This document shows positions 8,488-16,413 of a stretch of DNA of 64,000 bases, piece by piece. Every line of letters starts with the position of its first letter. Position 1 is the stretch's first letter. Where the stretch lies: contig NZ_SSYB01000001.1 of assembly GCF_004917075.1 (NCBI RefSeq), positions 372,001 through 436,000 on the forward strand, in the 5' to 3' direction. The position numbers were made by a program, and so were the translations under genes. The notes beneath the pieces are model-generated. The model was not told where the DNA came from, did not search any database, and was given only the letters and a program-made list of their open reading frames with translations. Origin of the DNA: Geomonas edaphica (GTDB lineage: Bacteria > Desulfobacterota > Desulfuromonadia > Geobacterales > Geobacteraceae).

Positions 8488-9823
8488 GAATTTTGTAGAA
8501 AGGGCACGCTATCTCTGCTCCCTGGGCGGGGCCGCCGCCACGGTGACCGCCCTGTCCGGTGGGATTCCGATCCTCCATTCCGCATCGGGGTGCGCCGGCA
8601 ACTTCGCCTGGACCCAGAACGGCGGCAGCGGCCTGCAGGTCGGCGGGTACTGCGGGGGACTCACCGTCCCCAGCTCCAACATCCAGGAAACGGAAGTGGT
8701 CTTCGGCGGCGAGGACCGGCTGCGCGAGGAGATCGCGTCGACCCTCAAGGTGATGAAGGGCGGCCTCTACGTGGTGCTTACCGGCTGCGTCCCCGAGGTA
8801 ATCGGCGACGACATCTTCGCTGTGCTGAACGATTTCCGCGGGGAGGGGGTGCCGATCATCGGCGCCGTCACCGGTGGCTTCCGCGGCGATTCCTACTGGG
8901 GCTACGACCTGGTGCTCCAGGCGCTGGTCAAGGACTACGTGGCCAAGGGGGCCGCCAAGGTAAAGGGGCGGGTGAACCTTTGGGGCGTGGTGCCGTACAT
9001 GGACCCGTTCTGGCGCGGTAACCTGGAAGGCGCGCGGCATCTGTTGGAACTGCTGGGCCTTGAGGTCAACTCCTTCTTCACATCTGCGGACACGTTGGCA
9101 GGAATAAGGGAGGCCGGCTCGGCGGAACTCAATATCGTCCTCTCCGACCTCTACGGCCAGGGGGCGGCCCAGGTGTTCCAGGAAAAGCACGGCATCCCCT
9201 TCGTCACCACGTCCCTTCCCATCGGCGTTTCCGCTTCGGAGGCCTTTCTGCGCCAGGTCGGAGCGGCGCTGTCGCTCGACCCGGAACTGGTGCAACAGGT
9301 GATCGACCGGGAAAAGCGGCACTACTACCAGATCCTGGAGCCGCTCACGGACTGCTATAACGACCTTGACCTGCAGCGTTACGCCGTGGTGGTCGGCGAC
9401 GCGAACTACGCCGTGGCGCTGACCCGCTTTCTCGCTGACGACCTGGGGTGGTTACCGGTGCTGACCGTGGTCACCGACAGGGTGCACGAGAGCGGCCAGC
9501 CGGCCATCGCTACCCGCGTGGAGCGGCTGGCCTCCGGCTTCAGCACCAACGTCGTCTTCGAGTCCGACGCCTCGCAGGTACTCGGGCACCTGAACCGTGT
9601 CTGGCCGCGCGCGGCGGGGCAGAAGTACTACAACTCCTTCAGCCCGGCCTTCGTCGTTGGCAGTTCTTTGGATCGAGAACTCGCGCTGCAGCTCGGGGCG
9701 CCGCATCTTTCGGTCTCCTTCCCGGTTGCCAACCGTGCCGTGCTCGACCGTGGCTACACCGGCTTTCGTGGCGGCTTGAGACTCGCCGAGGACGTCTTCG
9801 GGCAGATAGTGGCGAACAGGTAA
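8480..9823 (+). CDS. nitrogenase component-1-like beta subunit (NifK-like)
   Basis: A 447-aa partner of the preceding protein. Three cysteines match P-cluster spacing: C13, C38 (LHSASGC) and C103 (TGCVPEVIGDD), so the pair supplies a full 3+3 set. The start ATG at 8480 lies inside the end of the upstream gene, with GGGAGGAG just before it; the longer frame beginning at 8309 is rejected. It is shorter than a true NifK and has no long N-terminal extension. It probably forms an alpha2beta2 complex with the NifD-like subunit and receives electrons from an unlinked NifH-like protein. Substrate is unknown. Confidence 0.8.
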   Translation: MSENFVERARYLCSLGGAAATVTALSGGIPILHSASGCAGNFAWTQNGGSGLQVGGYCGGLTVPSSNIQETEVVFGGEDRLREEIASTLKVMKGGLYVVLTGCVPEVIGDDIFAVLNDFRGEGVPIIGAVTGGFRGDSYWGYDLVLQALVKDYVAKGAAKVKGRVNLWGVVPYMDPFWRGNLEGARHLLELLGLEVNSFFTSADTLAGIREAGSAELNIVLSDLYGQGAAQVFQEKHGIPFVTTSLPIGVSASEAFLRQVGAALSLDPELVQQVIDREKRHYYQILEPLTDCYNDLDLQRYAVVVGDANYAVALTRFLADDLGWLPVLTVVTDRVHESGQPAIATRVERLASGFSTNVVFESDASQVLGHLNRVWPRAAGQKYYNSFSPAFVVGSSLDRELALQLGAPHLSVSFPVANRAVLDRGYTGFRGGLRLAEDVFGQIVANR

Positions 9824-9831
9824 GCATGGTT

Positions 9832-9854
9832 CCCCCTCCCTTGGCGGGAGGGGG
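9832..9854. repeat. GC-rich palindrome between nifK-like and corrinoid genes
   Basis: CCCCCTCCC (9832-9840) pairs perfectly with GGGAGGGGG (9846-9854) around a 5-nt loop. There is no T-run, so it is not a normal terminator. It resembles REP-type intergenic elements, and similar C/G-rich inverted repeats lie at 11607-11643 and 45628-45660. It might tune transcript stability within the operon. Confidence 0.5.
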
Positions 9855-9879
9855 CCTGAACAGTAGAGGAGGAATTGTA

Positions 9880-10545
9880 GTGAGTGCTAGTGAGCAGGAA
9901 CTTTTCCAGCGGCTTTCAGATGCCGTAGTGGAAATGGACGAGGATGAGTCGGTAGCAGTTGCAAACGAGGTGGTAGAGCGCGGCATCGACGCCTACCGGG
10001 CCATCGAGCAGGGGCTGTCAGCCGGGATGGAGCGGGCTGGGCAGCTCTTCGACGAGGAGGAATATTTCATCCCCGAACTCCTCATGTGTTCCGATGCCAT
10101 GTACGCCGGCATGGACGTCCTGAAGCCGCATCTGCGCAGCGACGACGTGGCCGAGAAGCGCAAGGTGGTGATCGGCGTGGTCGAGGGGGACACCCACGAC
10201 ATTGGTAAGAACCTGGTCAAGATCATGCTGGAGACCTCCGGTTTCGCCGTGACCGACCTGGGACGCGACATCCCGCCGGCCCGCTTCGTGGAGACCGCCA
10301 AGGAGATCGGTGCCGACATCATCGCCCTCTCCACCCTGATGACCACTACCATGGAGGGGATGGGGGCCGTGGTGCGCCAGTTGAGCGAGGAGGGAATCCG
10401 GGACCGCTTCAAGGTCATCGTCGGCGGCGGCCCCATCTCGCAGGGATTCGCCGACCGCATCGGTGCCGACGGCTACGCGGTCAACGCCGCGGACGCCATT
10501 CGCCTGGCCAGGGCGCTGGTAGCACCCGCTGAGGCCGCCGCCTGA
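9880..10545 (+). CDS. corrinoid (B12)-binding methyl-carrier protein
   Basis: A 221-aa corrinoid protein of the methyltransferase carrier family (MtaC/MtbC/MetH-module type). A helical cap domain (about 1-90) precedes the B12-binding Rossmann domain. The cobalt-ligand motif GDTHDIG with its histidine, the LSTLMT segment and the VGGGP glycine motif are all present. GTG 9880 is preceded by AGAGGAGG with 7-nt spacing; the longer frame upstream reads through the palindrome and is rejected. Its stop overlaps the start of the first UroD methyltransferase (TGATG). It would carry a methyl group between the two methyltransferases encoded downstream. Confidence 0.9.
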   Translation: MSASEQELFQRLSDAVVEMDEDESVAVANEVVERGIDAYRAIEQGLSAGMERAGQLFDEEEYFIPELLMCSDAMYAGMDVLKPHLRSDDVAEKRKVVIGVVEGDTHDIGKNLVKIMLETSGFAVTDLGRDIPPARFVETAKEIGADIIALSTLMTTTMEGMGAVVRQLSEEGIRDRFKVIVGGGPISQGFADRIGADGYAVNAADAIRLARALVAPAEAAA

Positions 10546-11591
10546 TGCGTCGCGACCAGATGACACCGCTTGAGCGCCTGGCGGCCTACGGCGCGGGCGC
10601 GCCCATCGACCGGCTTCCCTGCGTTCCGATAGTGGGGAACACGGCGGCGCGGGTGATCGGCGTGAAGGTCGGCGACTTCCGGGGCAACGGCGCGTTGATC
10701 GCCGAGGCGCAGGTGGCGGCGTACCGGCTCTTCGGCTACGACACCATCAGGATCTTCACCGACCTCTACACCCAGTCTGAAGCGATGGGTGCCAAGGTGA
10801 CCTACCCAGAGGACGAGACCGCCTTCCTCGCCGCCCCAGCCATCGACGACCTTGGGGACATCGACCGCCTGCGCCCGGCCGATCCCCATCGGGACGGCTA
10901 CCTCCCTCAGCACCTGGAGGCGATGCGCCGTGCCGTGGAGCAGGTGGGGAACGAGGTGGCGGTGACGGGAGCGGTGACCTGCCCCTTCACCAACGCCTCC
11001 TTCCTGGTCGGAGCCGACAAGCTGGCCCGCCTCATGATGCGCGCGCCGGAAAAGGTGCACCACCTGTGCGAGCTGTCGCTGCAGACCAACATCGCTTACG
11101 CCGGCGCCATCATCGACGCCGGCTGCACGCCGAGCCTGACCGATGCCATGTCTTCCATGTCCGTGATCAGCCCGCGCCAGTTCAGGGAGTTCTCCTTTCC
11201 CTACCTGAAACGGCTCATCGACTACATCCACGGCCGCGGTAAGAGCGTCACGCTGCACATCTGTGGCAAGACCGCCGGCATCTGGGAATCAATGGTGGAG
11301 GCGGGTGCCGATTGCCTGAGCATAGACAACGATGCCGACCTGGGCGAGGTGCGTCTCGCGGTCGGCGACCGGGTGCGCCTCATGGGCAACGTGCACCCTT
11401 CCGAGGTGATGCTGCAAGGGATTCCCGATGCGGTGCGCCGCGCGACGCTTTCCTGTCTCGCCCAAGCGAAGGACAGTCCCAAGGGATTCATCGTCGCCTC
11501 CGGCTGCAGCCTCCCCACGGAGACCCCCTTCGCCAACATCCACGCCATGCTCGACACCGTTCGCGCCGCGGGCTGGCCGGCTAAGTGCTAA
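10545..11591 (+). CDS. UroD-superfamily corrinoid methyltransferase, first copy
   Basis: A 348-aa member of the uroporphyrinogen decarboxylase superfamily, methyltransferase branch (MtaA/MtbA/CmuA-like). The zinc-site residues are the H and C of LHICGKT and the C of ASGCSLPTETP, as in methylcobamide methyltransferases. This, and the neighbouring corrinoid protein and activator, argue against a haem-pathway decarboxylase. It would either load a methyl group onto the corrinoid protein from a substrate or pass it to an acceptor. Start ATG overlaps the corrinoid stop by one base. Donor and acceptor are unknown. Confidence 0.8.
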   Translation: MRRDQMTPLERLAAYGAGAPIDRLPCVPIVGNTAARVIGVKVGDFRGNGALIAEAQVAAYRLFGYDTIRIFTDLYTQSEAMGAKVTYPEDETAFLAAPAIDDLGDIDRLRPADPHRDGYLPQHLEAMRRAVEQVGNEVAVTGAVTCPFTNASFLVGADKLARLMMRAPEKVHHLCELSLQTNIAYAGAIIDAGCTPSLTDAMSSMSVISPRQFREFSFPYLKRLIDYIHGRGKSVTLHICGKTAGIWESMVEAGADCLSIDNDADLGEVRLAVGDRVRLMGNVHPSEVMLQGIPDAVRRATLSCLAQAKDSPKGFIVASGCSLPTETPFANIHAMLDTVRAAGWPAKC

Positions 11592-11606
11592 TTTAACTAT
11601 GCCCAT

Positions 11607-11643
11607 CCCCCCTCACCCTCCGGGAGAGGGGCAGGGGGGAGGG
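11607..11643. repeat. GC-rich inverted repeat (REP-like)
   Basis: A C-rich then G-rich palindromic stretch (CCCCCCTCACCC with GGGG and GGGGGGAGGG) lies in the 111-bp gap between the two UroD-type genes. No T-run follows. It belongs to the same loose class as the palindromes at 9832 and 45628. It may be a REP element carried within the operon. Confidence 0.5.
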
Positions 11644-11702
11644 CGTCGGAAGCTTCGCCATCAATTGCCGAACTCTCCGCTAACACCACACAGGAGCACC
11701 AC

Positions 11703-12734
11703 ATGAGCCTAAGCCCAAAAGAGCGGCTGCTCGACACCCTCGCCAAGAAGAAGGTAGACCGACCGCCGGTGATCTGCACCGGCGGCATGATGAACGCCGC
11801 CGTGGTAGATGTCATGACCCGCACCGGCCACACCCTCCCGGAAGGACACTTCCGCTCCAATCTGATGGCGGAACTCGCCACTGACGTCAACCACGATACC
11901 GGCTTCGAGAACTTCGGCATCCCGTTTTGTATGACGGTCGAGGCGGAGGTGCTCGGCAGCGAGATCGACTTCGGCACCCTGGCCTGCGAACCGAAAATCG
12001 CACGCGAACCTTTCGCCTCGAATGCCCAGGTGCAGTTTCGCACCATCGACAGGATGCTCGAATCCGGGCGCATCCGGCAGGTGGCCGAAGCGGCGCTCCT
12101 TTTGAGCCGTTCCAACCCGGACGTTCCCGTCATCGGCAGCATCACTGGACCGGTCAGCACCGCCGCCTCCATCGTCGACCCCATGACCTTTCTGAAGGAG
12201 CTGCATAAAAAGCGCGAAGATTCCCACCGCGTGCTCGACTACGTGAGCGAGTTCCTGATCTCGTTCGCCCGGCTGCTGGTCGACGGCGGCGCCAGCGCCA
12301 TCTGCATCGGCGATCCCACCGCTACCGGCGAGATCCTCGGGCCGCGCCTGTTCCAGGAGTACGCGGTCACCTACCTCAACAAGGTCATCGACGGCATCCA
12401 CGCCACCGGCGTGCCTGTCCTGGTGCACATCTGCGGCGAGATGAAGGCCGTGAAGCCTTCCATCCCGAAGCTGCACAGCGACGCCATCAGCACCGATGCC
12501 TTCGTGAATCTGAAACTACTGAAAGAGGAATACCCGCAGCTCACCACCATGGGCAACCTGAGCACCTTCCTGCTGGAACTGGGCGATCCGGACAAGGTTT
12601 CGCGTCACACCGCCGGGCTCGTGCGGGACGGCATCGACATCATCTCGCCGGCCTGCGGCCTGAGTACCGCATCCGCGGTCGGCAATATCCAGGCAATGAC
12701 TCAAACGGTGAAGGATGGAGGCCGTGGATGGTAA
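11703..12734 (+). CDS. UroD-superfamily corrinoid methyltransferase, second copy
   Basis: A 343-aa paralogue of the UroD-type methyltransferase upstream. The metal-site motifs are VHICGEM (H and C) and SPACGLST (C). Two different UroD-type enzymes plus one corrinoid protein is the layout of a two-step demethylase: one enzyme demethylates the substrate onto cobalt, the other moves the methyl group on. The ATG at 11703 is preceded by AGGAG. The end overlaps the activator gene by 7 bp. Which of the two is the substrate enzyme cannot be told from sequence alone. Confidence 0.8.
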   Translation: MSLSPKERLLDTLAKKKVDRPPVICTGGMMNAAVVDVMTRTGHTLPEGHFRSNLMAELATDVNHDTGFENFGIPFCMTVEAEVLGSEIDFGTLACEPKIAREPFASNAQVQFRTIDRMLESGRIRQVAEAALLLSRSNPDVPVIGSITGPVSTAASIVDPMTFLKELHKKREDSHRVLDYVSEFLISFARLLVDGGASAICIGDPTATGEILGPRLFQEYAVTYLNKVIDGIHATGVPVLVHICGEMKAVKPSIPKLHSDAISTDAFVNLKLLKEEYPQLTTMGNLSTFLLELGDPDKVSRHTAGLVRDGIDIISPACGLSTASAVGNIQAMTQTVKDGGRGW

Positions 12735-14401
12735 CGGTCCAGTTTCTTCCGGATGATAAACGGATCAGCGTGCCGGAAGGTTCCACCATCCTGGAAGCCG
12801 CTCGCGCCGCAGGCGTCACGATCGATTCCCCCTGTAACGGCGCGGTGGTCTGCGGCAAGTGCGTTGTGCAACTCTCCCCTGAGGATCTGGCGCGAGTGGT
12901 CGAGAAGGGGGCACATCAGCTTTCCGCCGAAGAACGATCCCGCGGGCAGGTGCTCGCCTGCGCAGCCGAGGTGCATGGCGATATCACCGTCGTCGTTCCC
13001 GAGGGGGCGTCGCTACGGGATTTAAAAATCCGCAGTAACGGCGAGGCAGCCGCTGTCGATCTGGCACCGCACATGACTAAGACATACCTGCCGGAACTGA
13101 ACGCGACGCGGGTGTACGCGGGTGGAGCGCTGTTGATCGAAGAGGAGGGGGATACCGCCGACGAGAGCTATGGCGTGGTCGTGGACATCGGTACCACCAC
13201 CTTGGTCGTCGCGCTGGTGAGCCTGACCTCGGGAAGCCAGTTGGCTGCGGCCTCGGCTCTCAACCCGCAGAGCCGCCATGCCCAGGATGTACTGTCGCGC
13301 ATCAAGATCGGCTCGGAGCAACGCGGGCTTGAGGAGTTGCGCAGCGGAGTCATCGGCGAGATCAACGCCCTCATCGGCCAGACTGTTGCCGAGGCCGGAG
13401 TCAACAGGAACCGGATCTACGAAGTGATCTTCAGCGGCAACACCTGCATGCTGCACCTGGCCGCCGGGGCCGATCCCGCGCCGCTCGGCAAATATCCCTA
13501 CACCTCGACCCTGACCTGCGCCGCCTGGCTCCCAGCGCAGGCCACCGGCATCAAGATCGCCCACGGCGGCGTCGTCTACCTCCCCCCGATCATCTCCGGC
13601 TACATCGGCGCCGACATCACCGCGGGGCTGCAGGCGGTTCGGCTGCACGAAAGCGAGGAGACCGTGCTCTTCGTGGATATCGGCACCAATGGCGAGATGG
13701 CGATTGCCCGCAATGGCAAGCTCTGGGCAACGTCGACCGCGGCTGGACCCGCATTCGAGGGGATGAACATCCGCTTCGGCATGAGAGCGGGGGAGGGGGC
13801 CATAGAGCGCTGCAGCGTCCAGCCTGACGGCTCGCTGGAACTCCGGACCATCGCCGGGACTGAGGCCGTCGGCATCTGCGGGTCCGGACTGATGGACATC
13901 GTGGCGGAACTGGTCGCGCATGGCGTGGTCGGCAAGAACGGCAAATTCGTGCGACCGGACAGCGAGGGAATTCCCGCCAAGTTGGCCGAACGGTTAGTGG
14001 AGCGGGACAGCAAGCCGGCGTTCCTTCTCACCGAGAAGGTGTGGCTGACGCAGAAGGACGTGCGCCAGGTGCAACTCGCCAAGGGGGCGATCCGCGCCGG
14101 CGTGGAATTCCTGTTGCGCGAGGCGTCCGTCCCGGTGAACGAACTGCAGCAGGTCCTGATTGCGGGTTCTTTTGGTTACCATCTCACCGTCGAAAGTCTC
14201 ACCACCATCGGATTACTCCCCGCCGGCACGGCCGGACGGATCAGTTTCGTCGGCAACACCGCCAAAAGCGGAGGGGAGGCCTTTCTGTTAAACAGCGCCT
14301 CCCGCCACGAGATGAGCGATCTGGTGCAGCAGGTCCAGGTAGTGGAGCTGGCTAACTGCAAGGATTTCGATCAGGTATTCGTGGCGGCGCTGTCGTTTTG
14401 A
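12728..14401 (+). CDS. RACo-like ATP-dependent corrinoid activator (2Fe-2S + ASKHA)
   Basis: A 557-aa protein with an N-terminal 2Fe-2S ferredoxin domain (CNGAVVCGKC, and a fourth cysteine in VLACAAEV), a linker, then an ASKHA-type ATPase domain (VVDIGTTTLVVAL, FVDIGTNGE, IAGSFG). This is the architecture of RACo, which reduces inactive Co(II) corrinoid proteins back to Co(I) using ATP. It shares a 7-bp overlap with the second methyltransferase and is the last gene of unit A. It should reactivate the corrinoid protein at 9880. The call is firm for the family; the partner is inferred. Confidence 0.9.
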   Translation: MVTVQFLPDDKRISVPEGSTILEAARAAGVTIDSPCNGAVVCGKCVVQLSPEDLARVVEKGAHQLSAEERSRGQVLACAAEVHGDITVVVPEGASLRDLKIRSNGEAAAVDLAPHMTKTYLPELNATRVYAGGALLIEEEGDTADESYGVVVDIGTTTLVVALVSLTSGSQLAAASALNPQSRHAQDVLSRIKIGSEQRGLEELRSGVIGEINALIGQTVAEAGVNRNRIYEVIFSGNTCMLHLAAGADPAPLGKYPYTSTLTCAAWLPAQATGIKIAHGGVVYLPPIISGYIGADITAGLQAVRLHESEETVLFVDIGTNGEMAIARNGKLWATSTAAGPAFEGMNIRFGMRAGEGAIERCSVQPDGSLELRTIAGTEAVGICGSGLMDIVAELVAHGVVGKNGKFVRPDSEGIPAKLAERLVERDSKPAFLLTEKVWLTQKDVRQVQLAKGAIRAGVEFLLREASVPVNELQQVLIAGSFGYHLTVESLTTIGLLPAGTAGRISFVGNTAKSGGEAFLLNSASRHEMSDLVQQVQVVELANCKDFDQVFVAALSF

Positions 14402-14452
14402 ACACCGCCTGACAACTACACTATAAAATTTATAGACTTTATATATTTATTG

Positions 14453-14481
14453 TTGACTCCGGTCGCGGCCGGTGCTATGTT
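14453..14481 (+). promoter_or_regulatory. sigma70-type promoter of unit B
   Basis: TTGACT (14453-14458) and TATGTT (14476-14481) lie 17 bp apart, matching the promoter of unit A at 35-63. A very A/T-rich stretch (14420-14450) lies just upstream and could act as an UP element. The transcript would begin around 14488, within or next to the first leader hairpin. Confidence 0.7.
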
Positions 14482-14482
14482 T

Positions 14483-14569
14483 GCCACCACAGTTCAATAG
14501 TGGTGGCTGACCAGAGACACTGGAGGCCAGGCAAGCACGGTGATGAAACCGGCTAGCCTGGCCTTTTTT
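14483..14569 (+). promoter_or_regulatory. candidate attenuator leader RNA, copy B
   Basis: A strong 8-bp hairpin, GCCACCAC (14483-14490) with GTGGTGGC (14500-14507), is followed directly by the core at 14508-14528, whose last 18 nt read CCAGAGACACTGGAGGCC. The terminator stem is GGCCAGGC (14525-14532) with GCCTGGCC (14556-14563), then six T. The 21-nt core matches copy A at 19 positions, while the terminator arms differ in sequence but keep pairing. The 23-nt terminator loop holds a small CGGT/ACCG hairpin. This covariation supports an RNA-level function. The terminator ends 25 bp before the binding-protein start. Confidence 0.65.
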
Positions 14570-14594
14570 ATTTCCAAGAACAAAGGAGGGAACG

Positions 14595-15629
14595 ATGAGA
14601 TCGATATGGAAGAGACTGATGGTGGTGGCCGTTGCCGCCCTGGGCTTGGCGGCGCAGGCTGACGCCGCGGTTGCCAGGACAAAGCTGAAGGTAGGGTACG
14701 CGCCGGGCGGGGGGAGCGTCCTTACCTTCCTGGCGCAGGATCAGAAGCTGTTCGAGAAAGAGGGGGTAGAGGTGGAACTGGTGCAGTTCGCCAGCTCTTC
14801 CGACGGGCTCAATGCGCTCAACAGCGGCAAGATCGACATCGGCGTCTCCTTCGGCACCGCCGGTCCCCTTACCTTCATCTCCAAGGGAAGCGATTTCTCC
14901 ATTATCGGCGGCCACCTCTCGGGCGGGCACCCGGTGATCGCGCTGCCGGGAAAGGCGCAGAGCTTCAAGACCATCGGCGACTTCCGCGGCAAGACCGTTG
15001 CGACCCCGCGCATCTACACCGCCGACATCGTCTGGCGCGGCGCCTTGAAGCGTGCCGGCCTCGACCCCAACAAGGACGTCAAGATCATCGAGCTGAAGAA
15101 CCCCTCGGCGGTACTAGAAGCCGTTAAATCCGGCAAGGCAGACGTCGGCATCGGCGCGTCGTCGATACTTCTCAAGGCGAAGGAGTCCGGCGTCGCGGTG
15201 GTCGGCTGGAGCAACTACTTCTTTCCCCAGCATCCCTGCTGCCGCATCGTCGCCAGGGGCAAGGCGGTCAAGGAAGATCCCGAAGCCTATCGTGCGTTCC
15301 TGAGAGCGATCCTGCAGGCGGAAAAAATTAAGACCCAGAACCCGGAACTGGCGGTGGAGGTGAACAAGCGCGTCCTGAATCTGGACGACAAGATGGCGCG
15401 GGAGTTCACCCTTGAGCCGCACCAGGAAACCCATGCCGACCCGAACCGGAAAGGCGTCGCGCAGATGTGGCATGACATGAAGAGCATCGACTACGTTGAA
15501 GGGGACATCGACCTGAACCGCTACGTGAACGTCGAGCTCTACCGCGACGCCCTTAAGGAGTTGCAGCGGCGCAATCCCAAGGACAAGTTCTATCGCGAGG
15601 CGAAAAAGCGCTTCGACCGCCAGAATTGA
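14595..15629 (+). CDS. NitT/TauT-family ABC substrate-binding protein of unit B
   Basis: A 344-aa secreted binding protein with a signal peptide and LKVGYAPGGGSVLTFLAQDQ at the mature start. NSGKIDIGVSFGTAGPL matches the ligand-loop region of the unit A paralogues, and the vicinal cysteines are C215-C216 (HPCCRIV). It is the first gene after leader copy B, with AAAGGAGGG upstream. It hands its ligand to the permease that follows. The match in family, dicysteine motif and leader ties it to the same uptake system as unit A. Confidence 0.85.
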   Translation: MRSIWKRLMVVAVAALGLAAQADAAVARTKLKVGYAPGGGSVLTFLAQDQKLFEKEGVEVELVQFASSSDGLNALNSGKIDIGVSFGTAGPLTFISKGSDFSIIGGHLSGGHPVIALPGKAQSFKTIGDFRGKTVATPRIYTADIVWRGALKRAGLDPNKDVKIIELKNPSAVLEAVKSGKADVGIGASSILLKAKESGVAVVGWSNYFFPQHPCCRIVARGKAVKEDPEAYRAFLRAILQAEKIKTQNPELAVEVNKRVLNLDDKMAREFTLEPHQETHADPNRKGVAQMWHDMKSIDYVEGDIDLNRYVNVELYRDALKELQRRNPKDKFYREAKKRFDRQN

Positions 15630-15640
15630 GGCAAATGGTC

Positions 15641-16402
15641 ATGGTTGAGCAATTGATCAAAAAGTACAGCGGACCGGCGGCAGTCATCCTGCTGCTGGTG
15701 CTGCTCTTCGAGGCGGCCACGGACTGGTCCGGTTGGCTGGAGCCGGTGCTTTTCCCGGGACTTTCCAAGATCCTGCCTGCCTTCGGCAAGTCGCTCCCGA
15801 AACTGGTGCTGGGCTTTGGCAACTCGATGGGGATGCTGGCGCCGAGCTATTTCCTGGCGCTGGTCCTAGGTATTGGCGGCGGGCTGGTTATTGGCTCCTC
15901 GTCATGGCTGCGCGGCCTGCTCATGCCGGTTTTCCGCGGCGTGAGCCCGATCCCGCCGACCATGCTGATCCCGTACGCCATCGCGATACTGCCGACCTTC
16001 TGGCTTTCCTCCGCCTTCATCATCTTCGCAGGCGCCTTCTGGCCGATCCTGATGGGAACCATACACGGTGTTGTGCACCTTGAGGAGCGATACATCGAGA
16101 ACGCCAGGACATTGGGGCTGGGCGGATTCCGCCTCTATCACAACGTCATCCTCCCCGGCGCGCTCCCCATGATCTTCAGCGGTGCCGGCATGGCACTGGT
16201 CTTCAGCTTCATCCTGCTGACCGTCGCCGAGATGTTCGGCGCCAAGTCCGGCATGGGGCATTTCATCCAGTACAACGCCGACTTCTCCGATTACCCCAAG
16301 GTCCTGGCGGGCATGCTCTTCATGTCGCTGGTGATCATCCTGATCATGGAACTTTTCGACCTGGTGCAGCGCCGCGTGCTGCACTGGACCGGCAAACGCT
16401 GA
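15641..16402 (+). CDS. ABC transporter permease of unit B
   Basis: An inner-membrane permease of the NitT/TauT class, about 253 aa from ATG 15641, with several hydrophobic segments. The coupling-loop region (NARTLGLGGFRLYHNVILPGALPMI) is followed by LVFSFILLTVAEMFGAKSGMG. ATG 15635 is an alternative start, but the GAGG at 15628-15631 is spaced better for 15641. No ATPase gene follows, so it probably pairs with the one at 1543. It begins 12 bp after the binding-protein gene. Confidence 0.8.
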   Translation: MVEQLIKKYSGPAAVILLLVLLFEAATDWSGWLEPVLFPGLSKILPAFGKSLPKLVLGFGNSMGMLAPSYFLALVLGIGGGLVIGSSSWLRGLLMPVFRGVSPIPPTMLIPYAIAILPTFWLSSAFIIFAGAFWPILMGTIHGVVHLEERYIENARTLGLGGFRLYHNVILPGALPMIFSGAGMALVFSFILLTVAEMFGAKSGMGHFIQYNADFSDYPKVLAGMLFMSLVIILIMELFDLVQRRVLHWTGKR

Positions 16403-16413
16403 CGAGGCACCCG

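Noticed and set aside
6955-9823. True molybdenum nitrogenase (nifDK)
   Set aside because: No nifH, nifE, nifN or nifB nearby, the cofactor histidine is not at its position, and the neighbours point to methyl and sulfur chemistry.
10545-12734. Haem-pathway uroporphyrinogen decarboxylases
   Set aside because: Both proteins have the HxC...C zinc motif of corrinoid methyltransferases and sit with a corrinoid protein and activator.
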